The notes: generated by a model not told the origin, from the letters alone. A DNA stretch of 64,000 bases from Opeltia flavorubescens (GCA_000442125.1 KE546968.1:1583795-1647794); one strand, 5' to 3'. Shown: positions 48,209-61,810, numbered from the stretch's first letter. Made by a program: numbers and translations.

Positions 48209-51200
48209 GGCATACCTACGGGCTCCGTGTCAATCTTACTTTCATGTGCTCCTGAAATCGTAAATGGCGGCGCTGCACGTGTGGACGCCAGCGAGAACCA
48301 CGTACTTCTTGCGTAAGCCTTCGGAAATTTCGAGTCTCCTGGAAAGGATTGCCATTCTAGTGAGTGTTCAGTTACACTCCGATAGACTCGCATTCAATGC
48401 ATACCATAATAATGTCAGCGAAAGAAAGGTATTTGCAAATGGTCTTTGAAACCGGCGGGGACATTGTAATACCTCCTAGCGGAGCTCCAGTCAGCATTGT
48501 AAGCCGATCTGGACGTATCTCATCCTATGCGTCTTTGACATGCGTGACTTGCGTAGAGCTAACGCAGAAGATTCTTCTTCCGTTGGAATAAATATACTTT
48601 GCTTGCACTTCTCATGATCATCCGTATCCATAGTTTCTTCTATCGATTTGTTCATCTTGTAATCATTATACTTTCGACTTCGCTCTTTCTTGTTGTTCAT
48701 ATTTTGATCAGGATGCGGTTTTGTATCAGGTCTTGGCTACTTACTTAGGCCCTCAACGAGAGAAGTTGCGATAATCTTTTTGTTCTCTACAGAGAATGGG
48801 TGATTTTGGCAGCGGTCTTCTTATCGCGGTATGACCTGAGCGGATAGAACGGAAGCATTATTCCCCCGAGTCTTCTCCGTATCGTTCTCATCAATCGCCA
48901 TTCAGTAACCGTGCCATAACCAAGGATAGAAACACCTTTGGAAACGTCAAAGAAGTGTGGTCTCGAACATATCTCCACGGTGCCTTAAATAATGTTGAGG
49001 TAAACCCACGTTCTCTATCTCCCGCTATCCTTCAGGTCCTGCATCAAGATTGTCGGGTGTTGCGTGGAACAATTTACAGAGCTTATCATTGGGAGACCAC
49101 ATTGGAATCATTTGATCAAGTGACTTGACAGATCACTCCCTAGCCACGGTGGCACGATCGTACATCTGTGCTCTTTGAATGTTGATTTATCGTGAACGAT
49201 GTCGATAGGCATACCATGAGATAGAGAACGGCTGTGTAAATTCGTTCAGGTATGTGAGGAATCTCTTGACTACATCCACCCAATCCTTTGCCTTGATGCA
49301 GTAGATAATTGTCTTGTATCGATTGGTAGTTCGTAGCAAAGGCGGAGTACACTCGGTTATTGTCAAGTCAAACATTTCCTTGCTCGATAATAACGAGACA
49401 CGCGGCGGAAGCGCTCCTTAAATCAAAATTTCGGTCTTCGGGTCCTATTGAGGCTTCTTGGTGGAGAACTTCGTCCGAGTCATACCGCAGCTTGTCTGAG
49501 CCGCAGCTCCGCAATTGACTTTTTCCTGGTTCAGATCTGACTTTGTTTCAAAGCAGCTTACGACGTCTCCTTCGCTCGTACCGAACTCTTCAAGGTAAAG
49601 TGGGCTTATTGATGAATTTCGGTGTGCCTCAGGCTGTCGTAAAACCAGGGTATCTCGACAGATCTTTGCATACATCTCAGACCAGTTTTCTACTCATTCG
49701 CAGCCATCTGTGCAAGTCTGGACGTCATTTACCCGTCGGTCTCGCAGCTTCTCGGGCTCAGCGACTTGATCTTCAGTCGTCCTGCCAGTCGATCAGATCC
49801 TAGATGCTGAAGTAATGTTTTGCAACCAGAGCTGAGCGATAGAAGAAAACGGATTGAGAAAGGGATGGCAGTATGTTGATCAGATTCAATAAAACTTGCT
49901 CAGACATCTCCGAGATAGGACAGAATGGCGCGCAATACATAGAGGATTTGTTTTAACCAACGCCACGGGGGTTGATATGGAAGAAGAACTGATAGATGAG
50001 AAAAGTCGATGCAGGAGAAGAAAGAACATTGAAAGAATTAGATTTCTATATAACTACCTGCCAATAGTAGCATGAGGGAGTTTGAGGGACCTAGCGTGCC
50101 GCGAAGAATTAGAATTGAATTTTTTTGTCGAGGGATTTTCCCTTTCGAGCAAGTTATCTTCACTCCACCATGTTGAGTATTAGTGTGAGCTCTTTCACGT
50201 TGTATACTCGTCTTTTATGAGCTAAACGCAGAAACTCATCGGCACTGTTCTTCCTCTCTTTACATAAATCCTATTGCAAGTCATCGCTTCGATTTTTGCG
50301 AATCAACCTTGTGAAGGATGTAAGGATTCCACGTCGTAGTCATTATCGGAAAGCTCAGCATCTGGGAATACTTTCTTCTTCAACAATCTACATATCCCTG
50401 GTGAGGGAAAGTTATATATACACTTGACAGTAGTTGTGGCCGCACAGTATCTGAAATTGCTAGGTGCATCAAGCTACACAAACGCATGTGCATGGAGAGT
50501 TGTCATCAGAATGATCAGCTCGAGAATCTTGTGCTTGAAGGATTCTTCGTTGCCGTCCCCATGGTACGACATCTTTTTCGATAATCTCTCTCGGTTCATT
50601 CCGGCTAAAAGCAGGTTCTAAACTTTCTTATGATTCGAAATTTGACTGGTGGAAGTTTCAACTTTGGTTTTGCTCACGGCGTTTCCACGCTTGACATTGC
50701 GTTTCAGCCGCCTCGTGATACGATATTCTCTAGTATAGTGTGAGTTTAACAAGAATGGAGACAAGTAGAGGATCAGAAGCCAGAGATTTATCAGACGGCG
50801 AATACATAATCCGAGACGACCTTATGACGTAGTACTTTGATACTGGCTCTATCATCTCCAACGTGTTCTTGAGATGCGGATTTATGACTATCTTCTCCTA
50901 GTACCGACCGGCATAAATAGGACATATTTGTATTATCGATAATGATCAAAGGTAGAAATCAATGGGAGATGAATATAGTTTTCTCTCCTAACACCGTGGA
51001 TTCATGAACTCAAATCATCAGATCATCACGATTTATGCCAGGGCTGGTACATCAAGTCGTCGTCCGCTGTCTTATCCTTTCCAGCGCTGCAGAACCGTGG
51101 GTTCCTTTTCCGAGCAATCTCTAGTTGGCCAAGTCTTCTACACTTGAGCTTTGGATTAATAATTTAATGAGTTGATGTTGGTCGATTTCTGGGCCTGATA

Positions 51201-51575
51201 AAAACCTTCGAGGTAGAATTTAGCAATGCCATAAACCGTAATCTCATGAATACATGAGGTAAACTTCGCATCGTCGGATCAACAGTGTGAAATCGGTTGA
51301 ATTTTTGCATTGCTACACTGCTGACTGGTAGGACGTCGAGGTGTCAGAATGCCCCAATGATCCAAGGATTGACTTCTCGATGACAGAAAAGTCGGCTGTT
51401 GGGTGGTGAGTCTTAGCACTGCCTTTCCATCGTCGGATATCTCATAGTTCAATCTTGGTATTTCCGATCATCGTGGCCTTCAGTGCATTTTCGGAGATTG
51501 GCAAATGGATAGGACCCCTGCAGTTGGCTATTTTCCTTCCTGAAATGGAGATACAGGAGATGTCTCGCTCTAGAA
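48209..51575. other. eroded stretch with one possible helicase piece
   Basis: A 62-codon minus frame at 48205-48393 (LEWQSFPGDSKFPKAYARS) looks coding-like but is unassigned. The frame at 49187-49375 (minus) contains RYKTIIYCIKAKDWVDVVKR, resembling the 'K.LIF...P..QW..E..L' segment of SNF2 helicase lobes. The remainder (49.4-51.5 kb) shows nothing I can identify. Confidence 0.25.
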
Positions 51576-51809
51576 ATGAAAATTCATGTTCCAGATATAT
51601 TTCCAGCGGTGCTTTCCTCAGCCGGGGCCTCCTCGATTAAGTGCATATTGTTTTCGGATAAAGCAAAGCTTTGGTGTTACATCGAAAATCTCATCATCTT
51701 CCTTGAATCTCAGGGTCTGGTCAGTCTTGATAAAACTGTCAGGATTCGTAATCCCGCGGCCGTGGTTTTTTTGCCCTATAATCCAGAATATTGTTGGTAT
51801 GCATTTTAA
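51576..51809 (+). pseudogene. possible SNF2 helicase-lobe relic on the plus strand
   Basis: A 77-codon frame includes IKCILFSDKAKLWCYIENLI and then IFLESQGL, which resembles the start of the SNF2 C-terminal helicase lobe ('KvLIF.d.p...w.ve..L...Gf'). The match is short and unsupported on either side. If real, it is the only plus-strand member of the SNF2 relics here. Confidence 0.2.
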
Positions 51810-54800
51810 CCTTCGTCAACCACCTTTAACTTGAGGCCTTGTTGATGCCATGCTCTTGAAGAAATGAACGCAAAATGCTTCAAATCATTGCTTTGAGCAC
51901 ATTATCGATAGACCAAATATCCACATCGGGAAGCTAGGAAGTCACTCGCTGTAGCCATGTCCATGGTGAACTTCTTCAACTTATCGCCGGTATCCTTTTT
52001 TCGTAGTGACATTGACCAGGCGGACGTATTGCCGCTCTACAGCGCGATAGATAGGCCTTTCGACTTCTGTGCTGAAGAGCGTTATGGTGTTGGTACGACA
52101 CTCGGAAATTCGGTGGTCGGCGGCCCCAGTATGCTGGTTACATTTGTTCGTAGAAACAGGATTGGCTTAGTCGTTCTTGAAGTCGGCTGGTACATTCAGG
52201 GTCGCCCTTCCTGTAGAAGTCTGCTCTGGACTTTTCGAACGTTGCAGCATCTCTATAAGTATTGGATGAATCTAGCTCGGAACAATTCTAGAGATGATGG
52301 TACCATAGGCATCTACTGTGCCTTAAGTCGCGGTCGACGTATGGGCGGCTTATGAATGGTCGAAAGCCCACAATCAAGGCGAAGGCGAAGAATAAAATAA
52401 TTTGGACGGCAGTACAAGGTGAGACTTCTAATCCAAACGGTCACCTTGCGTGATCCAGAGATATAGATTTCTTTGGAAATCCAAGAACCAATGCAGTAAC
52501 GCAAACCTAATTTACCGATTTGTTCTCAGATACAGGTATATGAACGCAGTATCCCAATACAGATCTCGTAAAGTGAGGATAAGAGTGATATGCAAAGCCT
52601 AGATCATTCATCGTCGTCCGAGGAGCTGAACAGAGAGACTCAATTTCTTAGAATAAAGATATCAACGACTGCTGCTATGCACGGCAACGGTCTTAAGATA
52701 GATATCGTGAGGTAATTTATGTTTTCAGAAATTACTTTTCCGAATAGACAGCTTATCTCCTGTAAGGTAATCTGGATTGCTTGTACAAAGTTCAGGAAAT
52801 CTTTGAGATATATCATGTCCCAGTCTTTGAATGGTTTCTTTCTCAAAAAGAATAAGATGGACGAAAAGTATATAGATTTGCATAGTGCGATCACTCTGAC
52901 AAGGACATGTTTTTGATATAGAATGTGTCATCCTCTTGTGAAACGGAATTATGAATCATATGGGGGAGGTTCTTTTTTGAAGATAGAATGGGCTTTCAAA
53001 AAAGCACTCCTGCGCTCCAAGATGGCAGATATCTTTGGAGTACTCGATGAGTACCGCTCTCCAACCGTTTGGCTTTTTCAATCAAATCATCGAGGGATTT
53101 GATGAATTTGTGGGTATTGACACGATTTTCTCGATGTTACTTGATCAATTACCTTGATAAACCAGCACCATTCCAAATATCCCTGTTGTAATATGATGGC
53201 TTAGCTCGCGCCTCCACTAATATATTATAGACAGAGATCAAACGATGAGCGTGCCCTTATATGCGCTCCCAACCGGTGGTCGGTTCAAGATAATTGTAAA
53301 GCATACCATCAACGTCTTACCAAGTCCCGTCCCGTCACGACTTCCTGTATGGGTACCATAATTTCGATTCGATCTTGCGGTAGCTCAGAAGGATTCAGAG
53401 TTGGCTTTGGGAGAGATTATGCAGATTATAGCTATAGCTTAGACAGGATTAGAGCGTAGGCTGGACAATAGTCAACCTACAGATGAGCATGGAGTTCAGA
53501 AAATAAATCTACTCCCGGAATATTCTTAAATAAAACAGTACATCGCGTGAGATTCTGCTTTACGAGACTTCGGCATTTCGACGTAAAGCGGTACTGCTGA
53601 GCAAGAGCCTTGCAATGATTCTTAATACAAAATGCGAGATGATATCCTGAACTTTTCCATGTCAGTAAATGCTGTAAAAGCAAGATTTCAAGGACCATTG
53701 TAAAAAGATCTATGTTCACGCATAGATATAATTATTCATAATCATTTGCATCCCACTTTACAAATAACTTCGGCTGCAGTCGCGATCGGATGATCCATGG
53801 TCTCGTAGGTCTCCCATTGAGGGCGGTGTCAAGCAGCAGACTCAGCAATATCTTTCTTGCTCGAGAGTACCACTGTAGTATCGTCCATAAAGGTATAGGC
53901 ACCTGGCACTTCAATGTCCCCTCTTTGCAAACCTTGTTTCACCATGCGATAATTTGCCTCAGTGATTTGTCATTGGCCATCAGCGCTGAAAGACATGATT
54001 GAAGAATGTTGTGAGAAGACGTATGATAGGGTGTATCTATCGGAACTTCATTCGAGTAGCAGTTCTCGTGAGCATGAGTAGTGAGAAGTGAGAGTATGAA
54101 AGCGAAGCTATTCAGTCTATAAAAGCTAAGGAGTGTACTACTCATAGGACGAGAGAACTGTAAGGGGAGAAGGAGGATATCTGAGAAGGCTTTGAAGTGT
54201 TCCATGACTGGATAAGTATCTCACAGAATGCCTCTCGAGGGCGGGCAGAAACTTCTCTCTAGATTTGCGACGCCTAACGTTTTGTCTATAGACGCGAGCT
54301 CATTCTATCAACATGGCTGGACGATAGCTTGTATCTGGATGAGATAAGATTTTCGCTTGTGCGAAATATACGTTACTTGAAGCTTGACAATGTCGCAGCT
54401 TCGCTCTTTCGGATCCAACTTAAGACGATCGCTTCGCCAGTGATGATACAGCTGTTGCAATTATCACAGTGGACTTCGTGTCGGGAAATTAGTATATACT
54501 CTTTGCTCGCCCTTCCAAACTCTCGCACGATGTGTGGACAAGTATCTGAACAACAGGATTCAGACCGTTCGAGTACCTCTTTGATGCTTTTCCAAGAACT
54601 ACAGCCATATTGAAGTTTGATAGCGTTTTGCTGTTATGATATTCCAATGATCGGGCAATGATATATCATTGATTTGAGATCAATCATTCGGTAAACGTGA
54701 GCAATCGCATTGAAAGAATGTATCTAGAGGTATGAGTAGTCTATAATGATGATACTTTGATCGAGAAGCAACTTCGCTAATAGTTCGGGCAAGAGCAAAA

Positions 54801-57106
54801 AAGTGAGTGGCTCAGAGTCTCTAGATAAGTTGTGTTTTGAGGGAACGACGATTTAGTCGTGGTCCTTAAGATTGAGTTCGAGGACAGGTTATCCGCATGG
54901 ATGGTTAATTAACTTCCTATTTTCAGGGACAAAGGATAAGATCTATGACGAGGACAGGGACCAAGTTCGAGACCATGGTATCCACGGCATTGCTTCGACT
55001 TTTCAATTCTCTCGTATTCATATCCCCAGGTCCAAGTCTCAATGAATTTACAAGGCTTCTGAGGTTCTATCAATCTTAGAGCGACGCACGTCGCGGGAAG
55101 AAATAACATGCCGCAACTTCCAGCGCATAGTTGACCGAACATCGGTGTTTAACGTTCGTGGCTGTTAAAGTCAATGTAAGAGACTTACTTCATCGATACA
55201 TAACCTTTGTAAGCTGGCACATGTTTCTCTTTCTCTTCGGACATTCATGGTGATGGAGTTCACATGGACAGAACAGTCTAAGATCCTTATGTGTCGGATT
55301 TAGGTATTGAGGCGTGGACTGACGAATTGGTGTGGCTTGTACCCTTGAAGATGATGAAGTCGCCAGTGTCTGTGCTAAAGGCCCAGATGGAGGGACCCAG
55401 GAAGTTGATCTTTCAGTTGCACCTTTTTTTGGATATCATGCCCGTCCTGGCCTCCCCTGGAGGAGGGTGACGACGATTATTTCCCGATGGGCCACCCTGC
55501 CCCCGTCTGGCACTCCCTGGAATGGGAGTTATATTTCGATTCCTCGCATTCCGACTAGCTGCTTGCAAATGAGGTCGGATCGTAGCATTGCTCCCTGCTT
55601 TAGTCAAGTCTTAGTAGTAAGGTAGTTCATCAATGTCTTCATGTTTACAAGCAGTCGCTTTAGCATTATACCTCCCTCCTACTACAATCTTACCGGATAA
55701 ATTATGCTTGGAGACACGGCGGTTAATTCAACCCTTTCTAACCAGGGATTTACTTACCGCGTTCACGGCGACTCCAACAGGGAGCTCCACTCGATACCGG
55801 CGCCACGTTCCCAAAAGAACCCTTCGAGGCTCTATACGGCGTCTAGATGGAGTCATGGGATTTGGGGAAAGTATAGGTTTAGGGCCAGACTATGCATTAG
55901 TAAAGACAAGTAGAGGATCAGGACCTAGTGACTGATGTACTGATATAAATGTGCCTCGTACCCCACCAGAGTGTTATCTAGAAAAAGGCAGATATAGTCT
56001 GCCACGGAGGCGAGCGGCAACGTAATCTGAGCTGCCTATAATCGGTATGATATTTATAGGTGGTAAGTGCTGCACACTGTGCAGTCATGAATTGGAAAGT
56101 GTTCAGAACATAGACGCATGCGCAGCAGGTCTAGCCGATGTGGAGCACAGAATGTAGAAATTGACAGATTTTTGAGATTCCAGAATATTAAGCTTCTGGG
56201 TGTCCGGGGTGTCGTCGCTAGAATATGAGCCTGGATTCAGCTCTTCCCGATTGCTGCTTTTACATTCTAATTGCTGCCGCCACAATGGTTTCACATATAC
56301 ATAGTCGAATATGATTTGAAAAATCTTGTTATATGTTTGCTAGCGGCCAGATGGAAGTCCTTCAAGATCAAGGGTCTTGAAATTGGCAAATCTTGATTTG
56401 GCAAGGGGTTTCAACGTAGTATTCGACATCGATACGTGTAAAGAGGGCATCCTACAGGAGATTGTAGATAGAAAGCTGTCTATAATCCACTGTGGTTGAA
56501 AACCTTCAAGAGCCTCTAAAATGCAGAGGTTTCATCGTAGCTCTCCCATTTGTCCTCGCAAGTGATCTTCAACCTGACCTTCTCACCTGATTTTTTGACG
56601 CAGTATAGAGCATATAAACGCACCTAGCAGATTAAACCTCGTTGTAATTTTAGAAATTTAGGTATGGCAGCGCCATGCGTCAATGTTGGTCATGCTTAGA
56701 TAAGTGATCAAGGGCTGCCCGCCTAGGAGTTTGGATGATTTCGATTCATTTGACGCATTCGATAAGCTGAATCCAATACCCACTCGTCATTTAATAGTGA
56801 TAATAGAGGAAGATATGAGTCGGAGGTCAATCGAGGTTTGCTCGTCTGAATGGGTGCTGCAATGGATGAATTTCGAGCATTTAATGTGGTAGAATTGACA
56901 ACCACTGGTGGTTTAATATCCGCGATGGAGCAAGCAATGAGTTCGATATAAGAACAAAGGTTGCCCTCCTAAAAAAATCCATGAATTTAAAGATTAGGAG
57001 AAAGAGATGAATCGGAGGTTGATAAGGGTCACTTTCCGGAAAGTTCTCATGGCTCAAAAGTACAGTCCAGTCGGTGACCAGGATGACCAGCGCCAGCCGG
57101 AAGGAA
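51810..57106. other. eroded stretch with coding-like islands
   Basis: Around 53735-54000 the minus strand reads ITEANYRMVKQGLQRGDIEV and KKDIAESA in one frame with internal stops. No family is recognised. A GC-richer island at 55400-55600 encodes, on the minus strand, PIPGSARRGQGGPSGNNRR, resembling the Gly/Pro-rich piece at 39.6 kb. The remainder has no recognisable content. Confidence 0.25.
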
Positions 57107-57538
57107 TCATTGTAAGCCACCCAGTCTTCTCCCGAACCGTATCGTGGACTCGTTGACATCTTTCAAGCAGCCCTTGTTATGTTGAAAGAGCTGATGTTCG
57201 GTTTTTTGAAAGGTTTTCTCCGTAAGGACACCGTATAAGATTTGAGTCCAGAATAAAGATACATAGATTAACCTACTGGTTGTATATGCCTGAACGTACG
57301 AGATAGACGGTATGGTATTGGTATGAGTGTTTTCGAAAATGGCGTACAAGCAATATTTGGGCCTTCTATTGCGGTAGTATTCGGCCATGTACTTCCATAG
57401 TACTCGATGTGTAAGTCCTCCAATACTGTACGTCGCTCCGATTGTCCATACAATGTTGGTCGAATTTGCTGCTTCGCGCGTGAGACACATTTCGTGAAAG
57501 GTATGATTGCAACATTCGTTGTTCGTGTTACCAAGCAC
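57107..57538 (-). other. unassigned 143-codon frame
   Basis: This is a long minus-strand frame for the region. It has a mixed composition (WTIGATYSIGGLTHRVLWKY, then EYYRNRRPKYCLYAIF), no domain and no signal peptide. It may be an exon relic or chance. Confidence 0.2.
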
Positions 57539-58186
57539 AACGATTGTATACAGACCACGCTTCCCCGGCTTTATGCTTCGTTGTTTGACGTTTTAAATCA
57601 CGCTTTAAGAGTCTCAAGCGTAGAAATAAAAGTAAGTGAGCAGTAGTCGTAGTTGATGTAGGGTCCGATCGAAGATGATATACTTCAATGCACGCAATGG
57701 GATGTTTTGACCAAAATTCTGGAAGCATGACATCCTTTACCGCAAACATTTGATATGTCGAATTATATTGATCTGACTTTCTTGTTTACCTTAATCTTGC
57801 TTTGGAGCGCAAATTTTGCTGTGATCCATGACTTTTCTTTTGGTGATGGTAATTTCATATTTGCTGAACTGCTACGTAAATTTTCTACGGTCAATCTCCT
57901 CTCAAACGGCCCCTTTCCAAACTGCAAGAATCTGGTAGTATTCTTCGTTGTCCATAGCCTTAAGCTCCACCCAGTTTGCCTCTCTTACCCACCAAAGGAG
58001 TCATTCCGAACTAATTCCATGGGATGGACCAGATAAAATGCCTGGATATCCATATAGACCAGAGATTCTTTCGTCGGAGCCGGCTGTTACAGATGTATCA
58101 CAGTGAGACCACTCTTCCAAGTATTTCTCTTCCGAGTGACTGAAGCGCTTTCAGGCTTCGTTTGTATGCGTCACACAACCGCATTT

Positions 58187-59417
58187 CTAAGAGTGGTTGT
58201 ATTCTTTAGGGACGTTCTGATGGCTTTCCTGCCTTGTAGCCCTTCCCAGCAATCGCTCGCACCGTGAGATGCACAGACTTCTTAGATATTGTGCGTCACC
58301 TTCGAAATCAAACTCCACAAGGTTAACCCAGCTACCATACTCATTACCTTCAGAGAAGAGCACTTCTCGCAAGAGGCATCTTATGACAACGCCACGATTT
58401 CAAGCGTTGGTCTTACGAATTCGTATTGAACTGACTGCCTCGATTTACCACTGATGGTCCTTTGAGTCCTTCACACAGATTTGGCAATAACACCAGACAC
58501 CATGTTGGAAGTTTTGAAGAGATAGTAAGAGTCATTCGAAGCATCTCTGTTTAGAATGAGGAGTTTTCGTGAACCTGGAACGATAGTATCCTTTCATCGA
58601 CTTAGGTAGGTGATCAGCGTAAACATTTCGCGAAATCAAGCATTCGGAAATATAGAATCTGAAGCTCGAGATTTGGGGGCCAACTTAATCCGAGAGCAAA
58701 CCATATACTTTGTCAACAATGCCGATTTGGATTGCACGACCATTTTGGATAATAAACTCCTCGAAGTTGTCCCAAGAAGCCTTCAATGAAGTAGGTCTCC
58801 CTTGTCCGTCAACTTAATTGATTGACCTAGGGCGTGATGATACTATGGTGTCGCTCGAATAAGGGCAAGTGCAAAAGGGGCAAATGACAATATGTCGATA
58901 GGTTTCGAGTATCGCAGAAGATCGAAAAAATAGTCCTGGTTAGGGAGGTTGACCAAAATTTGGCCCGAAGCCGAGATAGACATGAAATTTGTGTGAATCG
59001 GGTGTGTTACACAGAAGGATTGGGGATGGTCATCCCGTTTCACGTATCTAGCATGTCAACAATGATGCGGCGGAAACGACTCTTCTCTCTGCTCGTAAAG
59101 TAGTTATAATTTATGTAACGTGTTGTAACATCGTTAGTAGGAATCGATATTGATACTTGAACAGAGTCATTCAGAAGACTCGGATTTCCCTTCTGCCTTT
59201 TCTGTGCTGGAAGTAACGCAAAGGTACGTAGCCCATTAGACGTTGGCGGATCACGGTAGTAATCGTACGACTCTCGAAGAATTGCACTAGCTCCCAGAGA
59301 GCTGACTCCTTCCCAATACATACGTTCCTTGCTTGCCTCTTCTCGCTTCTCTCTTTGAGCATCTAGAAACCAGTGAAAGTCAGGCTGCCATATTTCCTGG
59401 TGAGACTTGACTGCCAT
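58187..59417 (-). other. two coding-like minus-strand frames
   Basis: The frame at 59040-59417 (125 codons, QREKREEASKERMYWEG) is hydrophilic. The frame at 58187-58372 contains VNLVEFDFEGDAQYLRSLC. There a D-x-E pair (DFE), followed by a TEIGIS-like spacing, could be another worn DEDDh Exo I segment. Both are weak on their own. Confidence 0.2.
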
Positions 59418-59904
59418 AGAATCTGACCATGAGGGAGTTGTATGTAAACAGATATTGACTGTACATGAATAAGATTCAAGTCCCCAACGAGAGATCTATC
59501 AGGAAGAATAGCGTCAAATAGCATCAATTCCTCTAAGTACAGGGCTCGGTTATTCGATCTTGATATTCTGCAAATAAGGCCTCTAAATGTTATTCATCCT
59601 AAGCTGAAGACTTAGAGTCCATTGTTAGCACGACGCGCTTCTTATCCGTATCCGGATGCTGGTCTGACGCTGCGATTCGAGGGAGTTGCTCGTAATACTT
59701 TCTGTACGTATGTAATCGAAGGTGTGCGCGCTCGAAAAACCTATCGCTGCTCCCTTGTGGTGGGAAGATGGGTCAAAGAGTCCATGGCTGTTTCTAATCT
59801 AGCAGGTATACAAAGTCGGTTTTCTTCAGCAACGGTGTCCCTCAAATAAGCGTATGTGCGTAAACAGTTGGCGTCTACAATCACTGGCAAGCTGACGGAC
59901 TGCA

Positions 59905-60820
59905 CTATGGAGATACCCGAATGGGAGCCCACAGACCCTGCCTCGACCATCGACAAGCCAAAGCACCAGAGTCTCCGGGAAGGCAGAAATTATCCTGTAC
60001 GTGGAGTCCTTGCAGGGTTATTTTCGCGTTGATTATAAAGTATAGGTGCGTAGTATTGTCTTTAAAAATTGGCTCACCGCTTTTAATTAATTGCTCGCCG
60101 AAATTGTCGAGGGTAGGCTCCCTAGCCTTGACTTTTCGAATAAGCTTGCCGCAGTGGTCTCGCTCTACGTGGTCGACTGCTACAAGAAAAGCCTTCAAGG
60201 GGATCGAATCCGTTGGCATAACGAGATAAGGCCAGTACTTGGTACCTATATATTTTGGATGACATCCGAATGGCATTTATTCTCAGTCAGAAATCATTCT
60301 CAAAAGTAAAGCGATGTGTATACCAACGCAGAAGTGAATGATCATCCGGGGTAGAAAATGTCAATAAAAGATCCAACATAGTCGTCTCGGAAACCGGCAT
60401 GTCAACTAAGTTGAAAGACCTTCGTAAAGACGATATGGTTAAATTCTCTTCCAAGAGCTCCTTGTCCAGCAAGTACGTGAGGGGAAGATACTCAATGGCT
60501 GTTAGGCCCATGCCCAATACTGTGGCCACTGACGGCCTCCGTATCGACCTCTTGGTGGCCATCGTCGGCCACGCGAGTTGCATTGACGTGCTCGACGCCG
60601 CCGCGGCACCATTTTCGGCCGATACTTCAAGTGATTTCTCCCCCTTCTCGGCGAGAAACATATGAATCTCGCGAGTTTTTTCGTAATAACTACTGCGTTC
60701 GTCGGGTAGAGGTTTTAAATAGCAGGAGCGTTTAAAAAGTCGTTGATATACTGGGAATTGAGAACTTCGAGGTCTCACATAAGCTGAGCCTTGTCGGTAC
60801 GCTTCACGAATGCGTGCCAC
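59905..60820 (-). other. largest open frames of the desert, unassigned
   Basis: A 177-codon frame (60287-60820, no ATG near its left limit) is followed 10 bases later, in another frame, by a 123-codon frame (59905-60276). The first has an Ala/Ser-rich middle (SAENGAAAASSTS) and GC-rich codons. The second ends NFCLPGDSGALACRW, where GDSGA recalls the nucleophile region of chymotrypsin-fold proteases. The matching His/Asp motifs were not found, so that link is only a suggestion. Shared codon style suggests one gene split by an intron or frameshift. Confidence 0.3.
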
Positions 60821-61363
60821 GCCAGCTTAAGCAATTCGGCCGCCGGGAAACGTCTAGTCTCGAGAATATGCAATGCCTACGATGATTTCTTCCTCACTCC
60901 GCAAATTCGAACTGAGGATAAAACATGTTGGTGACAGCACGGTCGTAGCTTCGTTGAATTCCGCTAGAGAGATCGTCTCCTTACCATCCGGCACACAAAT
61001 ACTCGGTGATAACATGATCGAACCGCAGCACTGTCATTGGAAATTGTCACAAAGATCTGACAAGAGACGTGATTGTCTAGATACCATATGGTGGAGGACG
61101 AAAGTTGATATATTGTTTGCGAATGCATTAGAAATTGGATATCACTCAATGAAATGGACAGTACATATTGTAACCTTCCTTTCGAGAATATCTTAGCCTC
61201 ATCACAAAGAAAAGCTATTTGCGGTATTCGGAAGCCGAGGAAAGAAATAATAGATTTGATATCAAGCAATTAGAACATAAGATACTTAAGATGGCAGAGA
61301 GGGTGCTGATCGCATATAAGAGAAGTCGAATGGGATATTTACTAAAGAAGAACTGGTCAATGC

Positions 61364-61810
61364 TCACGATCGAACACTTAGAGACACAAAATTCGCACGG
61401 GGCTGGTCAAAGTACTTCGGTGGAGGAAGATCAGTAAAGAAATACACTAGTAAAAAGACCATGAACAACTTAAGGTCTTCAGCTCTTAGTACCTGCTCAT
61501 TCATCAAGTCGTGAACAATCGTGTAGTGGACTTGAGACATGAAAAGCGAGAGGATCATGCAAACCACAAGTCTAGAGGAGGTAGGGATGAGAGTCCCAAA
61601 GACAATAAGAAAAGAGACAAGAACAGAGAGAGGTATGTAAAAATGAGTTGCAAGAAGTGTATGTTGGGCGGGAGATGAGATGTTCTTTTTGTTAGGAGGA
61701 AAACTGGAAAGCCGGTTCCTCAACTGCGAGATCAAGATCGATTCGTCTTTTCCAAAGACTTCTAGATCATCTTCACTGACATAATCATGGTTTGCACTGA
61801 CGAATTCCAA
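61364..61810 (-). CDS. membrane protein fragment, possibly DUF6594-like
   Basis: A 148-codon frame has a hydrophilic N-terminal third (YVSEDDLEVFGKDESILIS) and three hydrophobic segments (SVLVSFLIVFGTLI; LVVCMILSLFMSQV; KLFMVFLLVYFF). The pattern is two close helices, a short charged linker with ...EQVLRAED, and a third helix with a VFLLVY core. It resembles the C-terminal membrane part of fungal DUF6594 proteins. There is no ATG at its start (a TTG opens the frame and a stop lies just before), so an upstream exon is missing or lost. Confidence 0.3.
   Translation of the reverse strand: MEFVSANHDYVSEDDLEVFGKDESILISQLRNRLSSFPPNKKNISSPAQHTLLATHFYIPLSVLVSFLIVFGTLIPTSSRLVVCMILSLFMSQVHYTIVHDLMNEQVLRAEDLKLFMVFLLVYFFTDLPPPKYFDQPRANFVSLSVRS

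Noticed and set aside
53735-54000. Reverse-transcriptase-like FMDD tetrapeptide on the minus strand
   Set aside because: It is a single short match without the surrounding motifs, and the frame reads like an unrelated protein.
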